From: JAAZKV01 sp041659525
GTDB taxonomy: Archaea; Iainarchaeota; Iainarchaeia; Iainarchaeales; JAAZKV01
Direction of reading: 5' to 3'
Length of the DNA stretch: 51,314 nt
Assembly: GCA_041659525.1 (NCBI GenBank)
Contig: JBAZYC010000002.1
Span: forward strand, 1 to 51,314
Made by a program: the position numbers and the translations under genes. The notes beneath the pieces are model-generated. The model saw only the letters and a program-made list of their open reading frames with translations. It was not told the DNA's origin and ran no database searches. Positions 1 to 8,413 of this stretch are shown one piece after another; the stretch's first letter is position 1; every line of letters starts with the position of its first letter.

Positions 1-138
1 ATTAGTTACCACTAAATTTGTATAAGCTTTTTCTGGTAAGTTCCTCATTAATGGTTTTAATAACGCTTTTGTTACCCTTCCCCCTCTACTCAATTTTGCA
101 GCTTTGCTAGCTGAAAAAGAACGAGTTTTTTTTGGCAT
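1..138 (-). CDS. Small basic hypothetical protein (3' part beyond window)
   Basis: The reverse strand from base 138 is open to the window edge and gives 46 residues beginning MPKKTRSFSASKAAKLSRGG, rich in Lys, Arg and Ser. An in-frame ATG two codons upstream (base 144) is an alternative start. I do not recognise a family. The N-terminus resembles other Lys/Arg-rich orphan proteins in this window (9763, 13204, 25633-26361), which also begin with MP and a basic stretch. It is divergent from the VTT-type gene at 295. The C-terminus is not visible, so no function is proposed. Confidence 0.5.
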   Translation of the reverse strand, partial: MPKKTRSFSASKAAKLSRGGRVTKALLKPLMRNLPEKAYTNLVVTN

Positions 139-252
139 AACCATACAATAACTTTCATTCAAAAAGCTTTTTTAAGCAACTTAAACCCAATTTTTTGCTA
201 GTTAAATTAACAAAAAACTCTAACTTAAGTAAAAAAAACTAATAAAACTCAG

Positions 253-260
253 TTATATAA
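253..260 (+). promoter_or_regulatory. Archaeal TATA box for the VTT-type gene
   Basis: TTATATAA lies about 38 nt before the ATG at 295, and an SD-like AAGGA sits 8 nt before that ATG. This predicts a short leader of roughly 10-15 nt carrying the ribosome site. Inference from sequence and spacing only. Confidence 0.5.
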
Positions 261-294
261 ACCAGAAACGCGCTATTAGAATAAGGAATTAAAA

Positions 295-918
295 ATGGTT
301 TTTGATTTAATTGGTTTTGTAACTCTTACATTATTTCAATGGTTGACTGTTTTTGCAGTAAATATTATCCCTGCCATGATGCCCCCTACTTGGGCAGTGT
401 TATCTTTCTTCTATATTACAAGTCCCCAAAATATTTGGTTACTTGTATTAATTGGAGTAACTGCTTCCACTTGTGGGAGATATGCTCTTGCAAAGCTTTC
501 GGGTTATATTACTTCTAAGTTTGCTAATAAACAAAAAAGAGAAGAATTTGATTCTATTAAAGAAAAATTACAAGGAAAACCTTTGCAAAAATTTGTTTTT
601 ACTTTGATTTATGCTTTAAGTCCGCTTCCATCAAACGCTTTATTTATTGCTTTCGGAGCAACAAAAACAAAACTTGCTCCAGTACTTGCCGGTTTTTTTG
701 TAGGAAGAACAATTAGTTATCTCTTCTTAGTATTCACTACTCAAAAAGTGTTTAGTTCATTTGAATCTACTCTTGCAGGGAACGCTTCGCTTTGGACAAT
801 TATGATTGAAATTATTGGGGTAGTTGCGGTACTCGGATTTTTCCTTGTAGATTGGAACAAAATGATTCAGCTTGGCGGAGAACCAGCAAAGAAAAAGAGA
901 AAATGGGAAAAAATTTAA
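295..918 (+). CDS. VTT (DedA/SNARE-associated)-like integral membrane protein
   Basis: This is a 207-residue protein with a hydrophobic N-terminal segment, a Pro-rich turn (IIPAMMPPTWAVLSFFY), then membrane segments around residues 45-65, 95-120, 125-150 and 160-185, and a Lys-rich cytoplasmic tail. A re-entrant Pro-rich segment followed by a conserved basic/Gly region (LSPLPSNALFIAFGAT, then FFVGR) is the pattern of VTT/DedA-type proteins, which in other organisms are lipid scramblases or small-molecule transporters. The start has an AAGGA site 8 nt upstream. The gene precedes an orphan gene by 30 nt and may be co-transcribed with it. The substrate cannot be inferred; a distant VTT-like membership is the most I can support. 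Confidence 0.55.
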   Translation: MVFDLIGFVTLTLFQWLTVFAVNIIPAMMPPTWAVLSFFYITSPQNIWLLVLIGVTASTCGRYALAKLSGYITSKFANKQKREEFDSIKEKLQGKPLQKFVFTLIYALSPLPSNALFIAFGATKTKLAPVLAGFFVGRTISYLFLVFTTQKVFSSFESTLAGNASLWTIMIEIIGVVAVLGFFLVDWNKMIQLGGEPAKKKRKWEKI

Positions 919-948
919 TTTTAAAAAATTTTGCAAAAGGTTATTCTT

Positions 949-1629
949 ATGACTCTAAAAAGATTACCTCCTGCGTTAGTTAAGCGATTTCGAGACTTGG
1001 CTTCTAAAAAGCTTAAACAAAATACGCAAAGGGAAGTGAATAGATTTTTTATTAGATTACCAGGGATTGATCGTAGTAGGATAGAAGAAGCTCACTTAAT
1101 TCAAAAAACTCATTTTGACAAACTTGTTAGTCAAGGAATGGAGCCTGCTTTAGCCCAAGAAAAAGCAAAAAGAATGGCTAAAAAATATGTTAATAGAATT
1201 AGTAAAATACGTGAAATGGATATTAGTAAAAATTATCCCGAAATCGGGGTAGTAGTATTAAAACGAACTGAAGCTTTGGATGCAAAACAAAAATTAAGTC
1301 TTATTCATAAACTTATCAATTTTCATAACACCAATCATAAGCCGACTTATTACTCTCTAAAAAAACCAATCGCTTATCCTTTGGGGGAAAGATATATTTT
1401 AATGGCAAAAACCGAAAAACCTTCTCTTGAGGAAGTATTAGTGGGAAGCACAAGAAGAGCAAAAACCTTTATGGATCAATTAGCTACTGAAGGAGCAAAC
1501 CTAGATATGCTAAAACAAGCAAGAATAGAACTTGAAAGAAATATAGGTTACCTTCCAAAAGATATTTTTATTATTGATTTTAAAGAGGGGAAATTTGTTT
1601 TCATGCCCTATATTGAAAAGCCATTTTAG
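949..1629 (+). CDS. Hypothetical basic protein
   Basis: 226 residues from the ATG at 949, chosen over the in-frame TTG at 931 because AAAGG sits 8 nt upstream of the ATG. The N-terminal 110 residues are strongly basic and predicted helical (RFRDLASKKLKQ and similar). The C-terminal half has alternating hydrophobic strands (GVVVLKR, YILMAKT, IFIIDF, FVFMPYI), suggesting a small alpha/beta domain. There is no signal peptide or membrane segment. I do not recognise the family. It follows the VTT-like gene closely on the same strand, but nothing in the pairing suggests a role. Confidence 0.55.
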   Translation: MTLKRLPPALVKRFRDLASKKLKQNTQREVNRFFIRLPGIDRSRIEEAHLIQKTHFDKLVSQGMEPALAQEKAKRMAKKYVNRISKIREMDISKNYPEIGVVVLKRTEALDAKQKLSLIHKLINFHNTNHKPTYYSLKKPIAYPLGERYILMAKTEKPSLEEVLVGSTRRAKTFMDQLATEGANLDMLKQARIELERNIGYLPKDIFIIDFKEGKFVFMPYIEKPF

Positions 1630-1706
1630 TTTTTGATTTTTGAATGCTAACTCCATAGTTCAATAAATTTATATTGGATAAAACCCTACTTTAGATAGGT
1701 GAAATT

Positions 1707-1850
1707 ATGGCTAAGAAGTATTGGAGATGCACTATTTGCGGAGATTTGCATTTTGGAGAAAGAGCTCCTGAAAAATGTCCTACTTGCGGTCATCCAAGAG
1801 AACAGGCAGTTGAAATAAAGAAAGAAGAATTCGTGAAATTATTAAAATGA
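1707..1850 (+). CDS. Rubredoxin-like mini-protein (47 aa)
   Basis: This short ORF encodes 47 residues with two CxxC knuckles, WRCTICGDLHFG and EKCPTCGH, the arrangement of the rubredoxin-like domain at the C-terminus of rubrerythrins (one Fe held by four Cys). The ferritin-like domain of a rubrerythrin is absent, so this is a free-standing electron carrier or zinc/iron knuckle. A GGTGA site lies 5 nt before the ATG, and an AT-rich TATA-like stretch lies near 1667. The next gene, 16 nt downstream, is an iron-sulfur flavoprotein, a plausible redox partner. That pairing is inferred from adjacency. Rubredoxin-fold zinc ribbon is the alternative. Confidence 0.75.
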   Translation: MAKKYWRCTICGDLHFGERAPEKCPTCGHPREQAVEIKKEEFVKLLK

Positions 1851-1866
1851 AAAAATGGTTTTGAAT

Positions 1867-2739
1867 ATGAGTAACTTCACAAAAAAAGAAATTGAATTAT
1901 TCAAGAATGTTCAAGCAAAAACAAAAATCGAAGTTAAAGAACTTAGCAAACATTTTTTTGAAAACAAAATTAGAATACTCGGAGTTAGTGGAAGCGCTAG
2001 AAGTATTAATGATATGAGTAAAGAGAACTCTACTAGTGAGTGGTTGCTCGAAAAGTGTTTGAATGAAGCAAAGAAATTAGGTGCAGAAACTAAATTAATT
2101 TCGCTTAGGGATTTTGAAATCAAACCCTGTAAGGCTTGTTACTCTTCAACAAATGCTCATTGCCATTACAAATGTAGTTGTTACCCCGAGGGAGAATTCG
2201 GAGATGATATGACTAACAAATTATATGATATGGTTTCTTGGGCAGATGTAATTGTTTTTGCTACCCCTGTTAATAATTTCAAAATCTCTTCAATGATGAG
2301 TTTGTTTCTTGATAGATTAATTAGTATGGATGGGAGTCTTTCTCCAGCGGACTCTAAGAATCCAAAAAATTTAGAATTAAATAAAAAGCACACTGATTTT
2401 ATTGAATCTACGGCATCAAATAAAACTGGTTCGGGTTACTTGAGGAGATTTGCTGGAAAAATTGGTGGAATGATTGTATCAGGTCACGAGGAAGGAGCTA
2501 GTCTTGTAATTTCTCAAATGTATATGACTCTAAGTCACTATGGATTTATTTTTCCTCCATTTAGTAACATGTACGCAATGAGTAGTGTAACTCAAACTAC
2601 TAAAAATGATAAAAAAATTCAGGAAACAGAATTTTACGCAAATGAAGCAAAACTTTTAGCAAAAAATCTTTTTGAATTATCAAAAGCTCTAAAGAAAAGC
2701 AAGGATTATTCTTGGATTTACGACGGAAAATCAAACTAA
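1867..2739 (+). CDS. Iron-sulfur flavoprotein, NADPH-dependent FMN reductase fold
   Basis: About 290 residues with a flavodoxin-like core. IRILGVSGSAR (about 35-45) is the FMN phosphate loop of the FMN reductase family. A Cys cluster at about 88-105 (CKAC, then CHYKCSC) corresponds to the compact [4Fe-4S] site of Isf-type proteins. WADVIVFATPV (about 125-135) is the second flavin-binding strand. Such proteins shuttle electrons from ferredoxin or rubredoxin to O2, peroxide or other acceptors. The Cys spacing is looser than in classical methanogen Isf. The in-frame ATG at 1855 is an alternative start; I prefer 1867 because the four extra residues add nothing conserved. It probably forms an operon with the rubredoxin-like gene. 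Confidence 0.8.
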   Translation: MSNFTKKEIELFKNVQAKTKIEVKELSKHFFENKIRILGVSGSARSINDMSKENSTSEWLLEKCLNEAKKLGAETKLISLRDFEIKPCKACYSSTNAHCHYKCSCYPEGEFGDDMTNKLYDMVSWADVIVFATPVNNFKISSMMSLFLDRLISMDGSLSPADSKNPKNLELNKKHTDFIESTASNKTGSGYLRRFAGKIGGMIVSGHEEGASLVISQMYMTLSHYGFIFPPFSNMYAMSSVTQTTKNDKKIQETEFYANEAKLLAKNLFELSKALKKSKDYSWIYDGKSN

Positions 2740-2805
2740 ATTTTCAAAAATCAAACTAACTTCTAATCTTCTAAATCATAATTAATTTAGCATCAAAAAA
2801 TCACT

Positions 2806-2814
2806 AATATAAAA
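2806..2814 (+). promoter_or_regulatory. TATA box of tRNA-Leu
   Basis: AATATAAAA lies about 30 nt ahead of the first tRNA base, the expected archaeal TATA-to-start distance for a transcript beginning at or just before the mature 5' end. Confidence 0.45.
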
Positions 2815-2839
2815 CTAACTAAATCTAATTTATTTACTT

Positions 2840-2921
2840 GCAGAGGTACGGAAATGGAAAACCGGCTGGATTGAGGTTCCAGGCCTTAGTGGCTGTGAGA
2901 GTTCGATCCTCTCCCCCTGCA
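2840..2921 (+). tRNA. tRNA-Leu (anticodon GAG)
   Basis: A cloverleaf can be drawn: acceptor GCAGAGG/CCCCTGC, D-stem CGG/CCG with a GG-containing loop, anticodon stem CTGGA/TCCAG around loop TTGAGGT (anticodon GAG), long variable arm with stem GCC/GGC, T-stem GAGAG/CTCTC around TTCGATC, and discriminator A at 2921. The long variable arm and A73 fit leucine. CCA is not encoded. One oddity is an A-C mismatch at position 5:68 of the acceptor stem. No intron is seen. Confidence 0.9.
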
Positions 2922-2960
2922 TTAAAACAAATTTTTATATTAAAAAAAATATAACTAATA

Positions 2961-2987
2961 TTAAAGGACAATTATTTTGTCCTTTAA
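2961..2987. terminator. Perfect 11-bp hairpin after tRNA-Leu
   Basis: TTAAAGGACAA is followed by a TTATT loop and its exact complement. It lies between the 3' end of the tRNA and the 3' end of the convergent ilvE gene, so it can terminate from either side. It forms a pair with the next hairpin. Confidence 0.5.
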
Positions 2988-2991
2988 TAGC

Positions 2992-3025
2992 TATAAAAAG
3001 ACAATCAAATTAATGTCTTTTTATA
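2992..3025. terminator. Second tandem hairpin, 12-bp stem, U-rich 3' arm
   Basis: TATAAAAAGACA pairs perfectly with TGTCTTTTTATA across a 10-nt loop. A T-run lies in the 3' arm on the plus strand, and on the minus strand it lies just after the ilvE stop. A bidirectional terminator is the likely role. Confidence 0.5.
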
Positions 3026-3030
3026 TAACC

Positions 3031-3945
3031 TTATTTTACTAAGGTTAGCCAATTTGTATATTTTTCATTTTCGCCGTGAATTATTTTTTGATACTCTTGT
3101 TGGATTTCGCGAGTTACCCCGCCCGGAATTCCTTTTCCAATTGGTTTGTGATCAATGCTTGTTATTGGAACTATTTCTGCTGCGGTTCCGCAAGCAAAGC
3201 ACTCATCGCTTGCAAATACTTCACTAGGTGAAATACTTTTTTCCTCTACCCTCCATCCTTTATCTAACGCAATTTCCATTATGCTTTTACGAGTAATTCC
3301 TTCAAGGCAATTATCTTTTGTAGGAGTAATCACTACTCCATTTTTTATCATGAAGAAATTTTCTGCAGAGCACTCTGCAACATTTCCATTTCTATCTAGC
3401 ATTACTACGTCATCGTACCCGTTTCTAATTGCATCCATTTTCGCCATTATACTATTTGCATAATTTCCACTAACTTTTGCAGTTACGGGCATGTATTCGC
3501 TTGAGGGCCTTAGAAATGGAGAAATTTTTATGCTAATTCCTTTTGCAACACTCTCTGCTCCAAGCATTGCTCCCCAACTCCAAGCAGCAATTCCTACATC
3601 CACTTTTTGATTAGATACATCAAACCCAAGTCCTCCGTACCCATAGTAAGCAAGTGGTCGAATGTAGCATTCGTTTAGATTATTTTTTGAAACAATTTCA
3701 GTTATCCCTGAAAATATTTCTTTTTCTTCAAAAGGAATAGTCATTCCAAATATTTTTGCAGAATTAAATAATCTCTTTACATGCTCATCAAGTCTAAATA
3801 CTGCTGGACCTTTTGGAGTATTGTAACATCTTATTCCTTCAAATACCGCGCTACCATAATGAAGAGCATGTGAGAGAAAGTGAGAATTACTTTCTTTCCA
3901 AGGAACAGTTTGTCCGTTCATCCAAATGAATTCACTTTCTTGCAT
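3031..3945 (-). CDS. ilvE: Branched-chain amino acid aminotransferase
   Basis: 304 residues, fold-type IV PLP aminotransferase. Visible signatures are HALHYGSAVFEGIRCY near residue 30, RPLAYYGYGGLG, the PLP lysine in AKVSGNYANS, the ECSAENFFM substrate/PLP loop, and CFACGTAAEIVP near the end. It transaminates 2-oxo acids to Leu, Ile and Val with glutamate. The ATG at 3945 overlaps the leuA stop (TGATG) and has a strong SD, GGAGGG, 6 nt upstream; the in-frame TTG at 3948 is therefore unlikely. It is the second gene of a leuA-ilvE operon, so product control is probably shared. Length and motifs are full and typical. Confidence 0.95.
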   Translation of the reverse strand: MQESEFIWMNGQTVPWKESNSHFLSHALHYGSAVFEGIRCYNTPKGPAVFRLDEHVKRLFNSAKIFGMTIPFEEKEIFSGITEIVSKNNLNECYIRPLAYYGYGGLGFDVSNQKVDVGIAAWSWGAMLGAESVAKGISIKISPFLRPSSEYMPVTAKVSGNYANSIMAKMDAIRNGYDDVVMLDRNGNVAECSAENFFMIKNGVVITPTKDNCLEGITRKSIMEIALDKGWRVEEKSISPSEVFASDECFACGTAAEIVPITSIDHKPIGKGIPGGVTREIQQEYQKIIHGENEKYTNWLTLVK

Positions 3946-5132
3946 CAAAATCCCTCCTTTACACTAACAACAGATTTTATTGCTTCTTCAATGTCGATTC
4001 CTTTTTCTGTGTTCTTCACTACCTCAACTGCTTTTGAAATGTTTTCTTCGTTCACTGGAATTCCACTAGTTTTCATGAACTCGATTATTGCATGTTTCCC
4101 TGAGTGTCTACCAAGAACTAACTTTGTTTCGGCTCCAACTAAAGAAGCATTCACCACTTCGTAGCAACTAGGATTTGCAATCATTCCATGTTGATGAATT
4201 CCTGCTTCGTGAGCAAAAGCATTTGCTCCGACAATTGCTTTGTTTTTTTGAACAAAGATTTTTGTGTACTGGCTAACCATTTTGCTTGAAGGGATTATTT
4301 GAGTGATATCAATTTCTGAATAACACTTGTAATAATCACCTCTAGTTTTTATGGCCATTACTATTTCTTCAAGTGCAGCATTCCCTGCGCGTTCCCCTAT
4401 TCCATTCACAGTGCACTCTACTTGAGTAGCGCCGTTCTCTATTCCAAAAATAGAGTTAGCTACAGCCATTCCTAAATCATCATGGCAGTGAACACTAATA
4501 TCCACACTAGAAAATTCTTTGCATTTTGAAATACTCCCAATAATTTCCCCATATTCTTTTGGGTGAGAATAACCAACGCTGTCAGGAATATTTATTGTAG
4601 TTGCTCCTGCTCGCACTGCTTCCTCTAATGCTCTTTTCAAAAAACCAATTTCTGTTCTTGTAGCATCTTCTGCGGAGAACTCAATGTTTTTGCAAAAAGA
4701 TTTTGCATAAGAAACGCATTCTCTAATTCGCGAAATTGCTTCCTCTTGATTAATTTTTAGTTTGTATTTCAAGTGAATATCTGAAGTTGCTAAGAACACA
4801 TGAATCCTCGGGTTCTTTGCTTCGCTAATTGCTCCCCAAGCACTATCTATATCGCTTTTTGTACAACGAGCAAGTGCACATACTTGCGAACTTTTTATTT
4901 CTTTTGAAATTTGTCTTATTGCTTCAAAATCTTTTTGATTAGAGGCAGGAAAACCCGCTTCAATTATATCCACTCCCATTTTTTCTAATTGCTTTGCTAC
5001 CGCAACTTTTTCACTTGAACTCATTGTTGCTCCAGGACTTTGTTCTCCATCTCTAAGAGTGGTATCAAAAATCTTTATCCTTTTTTTACCAACATTTTCT
5101 TTTTCATAATCCAAAATAATCACCATATCCAT
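3945..5132 (-). CDS. leuA: 2-isopropylmalate synthase (short form, no regulatory domain)
   Basis: 395 residues of the LeuA/homocitrate/citramalate synthase family: DTTLRDGEQ at 23-31, EFSAEDATRTE near 151-161, metal-binding HCHDD at 215-219, NGIGERAGNA at 243-252, and AHEAGIHQHG in the C-terminal subdomain. It condenses acetyl-CoA with 2-oxoisovalerate in leucine synthesis. The protein ends about 100-120 residues earlier than classical LeuA, so the leucine-binding allosteric domain is missing. That suggests a feedback-insensitive enzyme, or a homocitrate-synthase-like relative; EDATRTE and the ilvE partner favour LeuA. Starts at 5132 or 5126 are both possible. Confidence 0.85.
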   Translation of the reverse strand: MDMVIILDYEKENVGKKRIKIFDTTLRDGEQSPGATMSSSEKVAVAKQLEKMGVDIIEAGFPASNQKDFEAIRQISKEIKSSQVCALARCTKSDIDSAWGAISEAKNPRIHVFLATSDIHLKYKLKINQEEAISRIRECVSYAKSFCKNIEFSAEDATRTEIGFLKRALEEAVRAGATTINIPDSVGYSHPKEYGEIIGSISKCKEFSSVDISVHCHDDLGMAVANSIFGIENGATQVECTVNGIGERAGNAALEEIVMAIKTRGDYYKCYSEIDITQIIPSSKMVSQYTKIFVQKNKAIVGANAFAHEAGIHQHGMIANPSCYEVVNASLVGAETKLVLGRHSGKHAIIEFMKTSGIPVNEENISKAVEVVKNTEKGIDIEEAIKSVVSVKEGF

Positions 5133-5513
5133 TTTTTCAATATTTTTTCCATAAATTGAGCCTGGCTATGCCAAGGCAGTTTTAAAATTTTCACAAAAAG
5201 TTCTTTAGAAAAAAGTTTAACTTGCTCTTAAATAATAATTAAGATTTAGTTAATTTTTTTTAGAAAAAAACTTTTTTAAAAAGGCCCCTTGATTTCCAAG
5301 TTCTTGAAGCCCTTTATTTAGGCTAAAAGTAAGGCTAGCAATAGTAATGCAGTTTGAACAGTAGTTGTCTTTTGTGAATTATTACTTTGCATAACTAATA
5401 TTTCGCTTCTTTTATTTAAAAAGGAAATTCTAATCAACCTGTAACAAAATATACATATTAACTAGTGTAATTATTAGAGTTAATTCCTTCTTCTGCTGAT
5501 TTTGCTTGCTTTT
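5133..5513. other. Intergenic region upstream of leuA
   Basis: This 381-base AT-rich stretch carries no convincing ORF. It holds the divergence-free space between mscS (ending at 5514, minus) and the leuA start. On the minus strand, a GC-rich hairpin at 5160-5177 (7 bp with one bulged base) lies 28-45 nt before the leuA start and could be a leader element or attenuator-like structure. Several A/T runs around 5240-5280 could hold the leuA TATA box. Nothing else is recognised. Confidence 0.4.
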
Positions 5514-6548
5514 CTAAGCTTTTTCATGTTTAGTAACTTGAATTATTTCAGAGTTATTGAATTTCAAAATTTCAGAATTAATTACATCTTTAGCCAAATT
5601 TAACTTGTGTAATTCTACTACTAATACTTCTACAGAAATTTGCACACTGTCTTTCTGAACTTTATCAATTAACACTCTTAGAGAGCCTTTCTTTATGTAC
5701 TCGTGTCCCTTAGAATCAATTCTTTTTTGAAGAACTTTTTCAAGTTCCTCGATATCAGTTTCTAAAGTAACTTCTGCAGGAATAGATAGGTTAGAATTGT
5801 GATAAGTTCTTGAGAGATTAATTAGTTTTTGTTTTGCGAATTCACTATTAGATATAGTTACTTTGTTTCCATTTAAGTCTTCTAACTTTGTTGTTCTAAA
5901 ACCAATTTTTCTTAGTTGAGCAATTTTTCCATTTGAGAATTTTAAATAATCTTTATAGTAAAATGGCCTATCAAGTTGGAGAGCAAGTCCTGCAAATAAA
6001 TTTGCCAAAGTTTCCTGCGAAGCTAATCCTAAAATAAGTGCAATAACACTTGTGAGAGTAAATATTCCTGCAAGATCAACTCCTATTGTAGATAATCCAA
6101 TTGCAATTCCAATTAACGGAATTAGAACGCGAAAGAATTTTCTAACAAAAGGAAGAATTGAGAGATCCATTTTTTTAGTAGAATTTTTTGCACTTTCAAG
6201 TTCATACCCTAATAATACTGCTGCAATTAACTCTGAAAGAATGTAAGTAAATAAAACAATTAAAATTGAAAGAAAGTATTTTGAAGTAAGTCCAGCTATG
6301 AGTCCTAAATTGTCAAAGAACGCAGCTAGAATAAAAAAACAAAAAAACATGGTTGTTATTTGTAAAGGAGTTTTAATTGCCCCTGTGATATAATCATTTG
6401 CAGTGGTTCTTGATTTGTTTATTAGTTTATTAAAAATTAATAAAAAAACAGCATAAATTCCTCTGCTTAAAAAAAATCCCACTATTCCTATTCCTAAGAG
6501 CTCAAGCAGAGCAAGCAAAAAATTAGTTAACTGGGCAAATTCAAACAT
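5514..6548 (-). CDS. Small-conductance mechanosensitive channel (MscS family), copy 1
   Basis: 344 residues from the ATG at 6548 (the TTG at 6554 is less likely). Four or five membrane segments precede the MscS pore helix and beta domain: IFTLTSVIALILGLASQETLANLFAGLALQ has the Gly/Ala-rich pore-lining pattern, followed by DRPFYYKDYLKF and the vestibule sequence NGNKVTISNSEF. Family members open under membrane tension during osmotic downshock. The copy at 7233-8291 shares domain order and length but the pair is clearly diverged. The two are separated by a ferritin-like gene. Confidence 0.85.
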   Translation of the reverse strand: MFEFAQLTNFLLALLELLGIGIVGFFLSRGIYAVFLLIFNKLINKSRTTANDYITGAIKTPLQITTMFFCFFILAAFFDNLGLIAGLTSKYFLSILIVLFTYILSELIAAVLLGYELESAKNSTKKMDLSILPFVRKFFRVLIPLIGIAIGLSTIGVDLAGIFTLTSVIALILGLASQETLANLFAGLALQLDRPFYYKDYLKFSNGKIAQLRKIGFRTTKLEDLNGNKVTISNSEFAKQKLINLSRTYHNSNLSIPAEVTLETDIEELEKVLQKRIDSKGHEYIKKGSLRVLIDKVQKDSVQISVEVLVVELHKLNLAKDVINSEILKFNNSEIIQVTKHEKA

Positions 6549-6605
6549 AATCAATCAAAAGCCCTACTCATTTAAAAGTATAGCAGGTTTGTTTGATTTT
6601 GAATT

Positions 6606-7052
6606 TTAATTTTGGCTTTGAGCAACGTAGTCTTGGAGTCTTTTAACGTGCTTAATTTCTTCAGTCATAAGACCGGTTAATATTTCTTTAAGTCCGCCAG
6701 TTGCTTTTGCTGCAACCATAGTGTAATTTTTAACAGCTACTTCTTCAAAATCAATATCAAATTTTATTATCTTAATTGAGTCTCTTCCAAGATTTTCAAT
6801 TTTAGGGGTTTTTTCTTTAACTATAATATTGGCTTTTCCAAGTATTCTTTCAAGTGCAGAAACGTGCCATTCTTCTTGTTCATAGAGCCACTTTATTGTT
6901 TCAAATATTTCTCCCTCAAATTTTCTCATTTCCTGAAAATAAGTTCCTCTTGCAGTTACTTCTTCGTCAAAAAGCATAATCAAATCGTCTTTCAGTCTTG
7001 TTATTTCTTCTACACTCGCATTTTTTAATGATGTATTGAAATCATAACCCAT
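6606..7052 (-). CDS. Ferritin-like four-helix-bundle protein
   Basis: 148 residues, nearly all helical. Two repeated Glu/His motifs are visible: DEEVTARGTY with EEWHVSALER in the N-terminal half, and FEEVAVKNY with TEEIKHVKRL in the C-terminal half. This is the internal duplication expected of a di-iron ferritin-like/rubrerythrin-type bundle. Likely roles are peroxide or O2 handling or iron storage. The ATG at 7052 is preceded by AGGTGA at 5 nt, so the GTG at 7061 seen in the longer ORF lies within the SD and is rejected. It lacks a rubredoxin domain; the separate rubredoxin-like protein at 1707 might partner it (speculative). Confidence 0.7.
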   Translation of the reverse strand: MGYDFNTSLKNASVEEITRLKDDLIMLFDEEVTARGTYFQEMRKFEGEIFETIKWLYEQEEWHVSALERILGKANIIVKEKTPKIENLGRDSIKIIKFDIDFEEVAVKNYTMVAAKATGGLKEILTGLMTEEIKHVKRLQDYVAQSQN

Positions 7053-7202
7053 ATTTTTCACCTTGACAAAATATTAACAATAATAAATAAAACAGAAAAG
7101 GTTTTAATTAAGTCGTAAATGAGGGTTTCTTTGAAAAATACAACAACAAGCGCACTCAAATTTTAGGACACTTTTATTCTCTCTTTCGACCCTCCATTAA
7201 CT

Positions 7203-7210
7203 TTTATAAA
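7203..7210 (+). promoter_or_regulatory. TATA box, leaderless promoter of mscS copy 2
   Basis: TTTATAAA is centred 26.5 nt before the ATG at 7233, which has no SD. The transcript is predicted to begin at the start codon. Confidence 0.6.
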
Positions 7211-7232
7211 CCTTAAGCAGAAGTCTTCACAT

Positions 7233-8291
7233 ATGGCCGATATATTCACAGAGGTATTTTTTGGAAGCACTTTGCTCCAATACGCTTACTTTCTAGCAGG
7301 AATAGCGTTAGCTATAATAATTGGAAAAACAATTAGTTGGTTATTTACAAACACTCTTACTAATTTAGCTAAGAATACTAAATCCAATGTTGATGATTTT
7401 CTTGTTGCAGCCCTAAGAAAACCAATTACGGTTGTTGCAATCCTAATTGGAATGTATCTTTCATTTAATTTTCTTTCTCTTGACCAAAGTACACTTGCTC
7501 TTAAAGATAGAGTATTTTTTGTAGTAGCAATAGTTTTTGTTGGATGGCTAGGAACAAGAATTTCTAACGCTTTTATTGAAAAAATTGTTAAACCAATTGC
7601 AAAAAAAACTAGTTCTAAACTTGACGACCACATGCTCCCAATTATTGATAAGGCTCTGAAAGTAATTATTTGGGTTTTAGTTGGAATTGCGATTTTAGGT
7701 AACCTTGGTTATGATGTAACTGCTATCCTTGCAGGTCTTGGTATTGGTGGACTTGCTTTTGCTTTCGCTGCTCAAAAAACAATTGCGGATGTTTTTGGAG
7801 GAGTAAGTATTTTGTTTTCAAAACCATTTGTAATAGGAAATACTATTGAAGTAAAATCACTAAATATTATTGGAGAAGTTACTGAAATTGGACTTAGAAA
7901 TACAAGATTAAGAGATCTTGATGGAAGAATGAATACTGTTCCTAATTCTGATCTTTCTGCAAGCGTAGTAAAAAACATTACTTCAGAACCTGATAAGAGA
8001 ATTATTACTAACCTTGGACTAACTTATAATACAACTTCAAAGAAACTTGCTAATGCAAAACAAATCCTTGCAAAAGTAATTAACTCCAATAAGAATTGCA
8101 AAAAAGAACCAATTATTTACTTTAACGAATACCAAGCATCTGCAGTTAACCTTCAAATAATTTATTACATAACTGATAAAGTGAATTGGCAAAAAGTTCA
8201 GGATGAAGTTAATTCTACTATTAAAGAAGAGTTTGAGAAAGCAAAAATAGAGTTTGCTTACCCTACCCAAGTACTTTACCTCAAAAAGTAG
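7233..8291 (+). CDS. Mechanosensitive channel MscS family, copy 2
   Basis: 352 residues. There are four N-terminal membrane segments, then the canonical pore helix LAGLGIGGLAFAFAAQKT and FGGVSILFSKPF, followed by the beta domain (GRMNTVPNSDLS) and the alpha/beta C-terminal domain. It matches classical MscS better than the copy at 5514-6548. It is expressed from its own leaderless promoter in the opposite direction to copy 1. The role is osmotic safety valve. Start context and full-length domains leave little doubt about the family. Confidence 0.9.
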   Translation: MADIFTEVFFGSTLLQYAYFLAGIALAIIIGKTISWLFTNTLTNLAKNTKSNVDDFLVAALRKPITVVAILIGMYLSFNFLSLDQSTLALKDRVFFVVAIVFVGWLGTRISNAFIEKIVKPIAKKTSSKLDDHMLPIIDKALKVIIWVLVGIAILGNLGYDVTAILAGLGIGGLAFAFAAQKTIADVFGGVSILFSKPFVIGNTIEVKSLNIIGEVTEIGLRNTRLRDLDGRMNTVPNSDLSASVVKNITSEPDKRIITNLGLTYNTTSKKLANAKQILAKVINSNKNCKKEPIIYFNEYQASAVNLQIIYYITDKVNWQKVQDEVNSTIKEEFEKAKIEFAYPTQVLYLKK

Positions 8292-8413
8292 ACTTCCTCT
8301 TTTCAAAAACCTCGTCTCTCCAAAACATTTTTATTCTACTAAGGTTTAATCTAGTTATAAAAAATATAAATTAATAAGATAAGTTTAACAAAAAAAAATT
8401 GAATGGTGTAACT

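Noticed and set aside
5133..5513. Riboswitch or T-box upstream of leuA
   Set aside because: Only one small GC hairpin; no conserved core recognised and T-boxes are not known in archaea.
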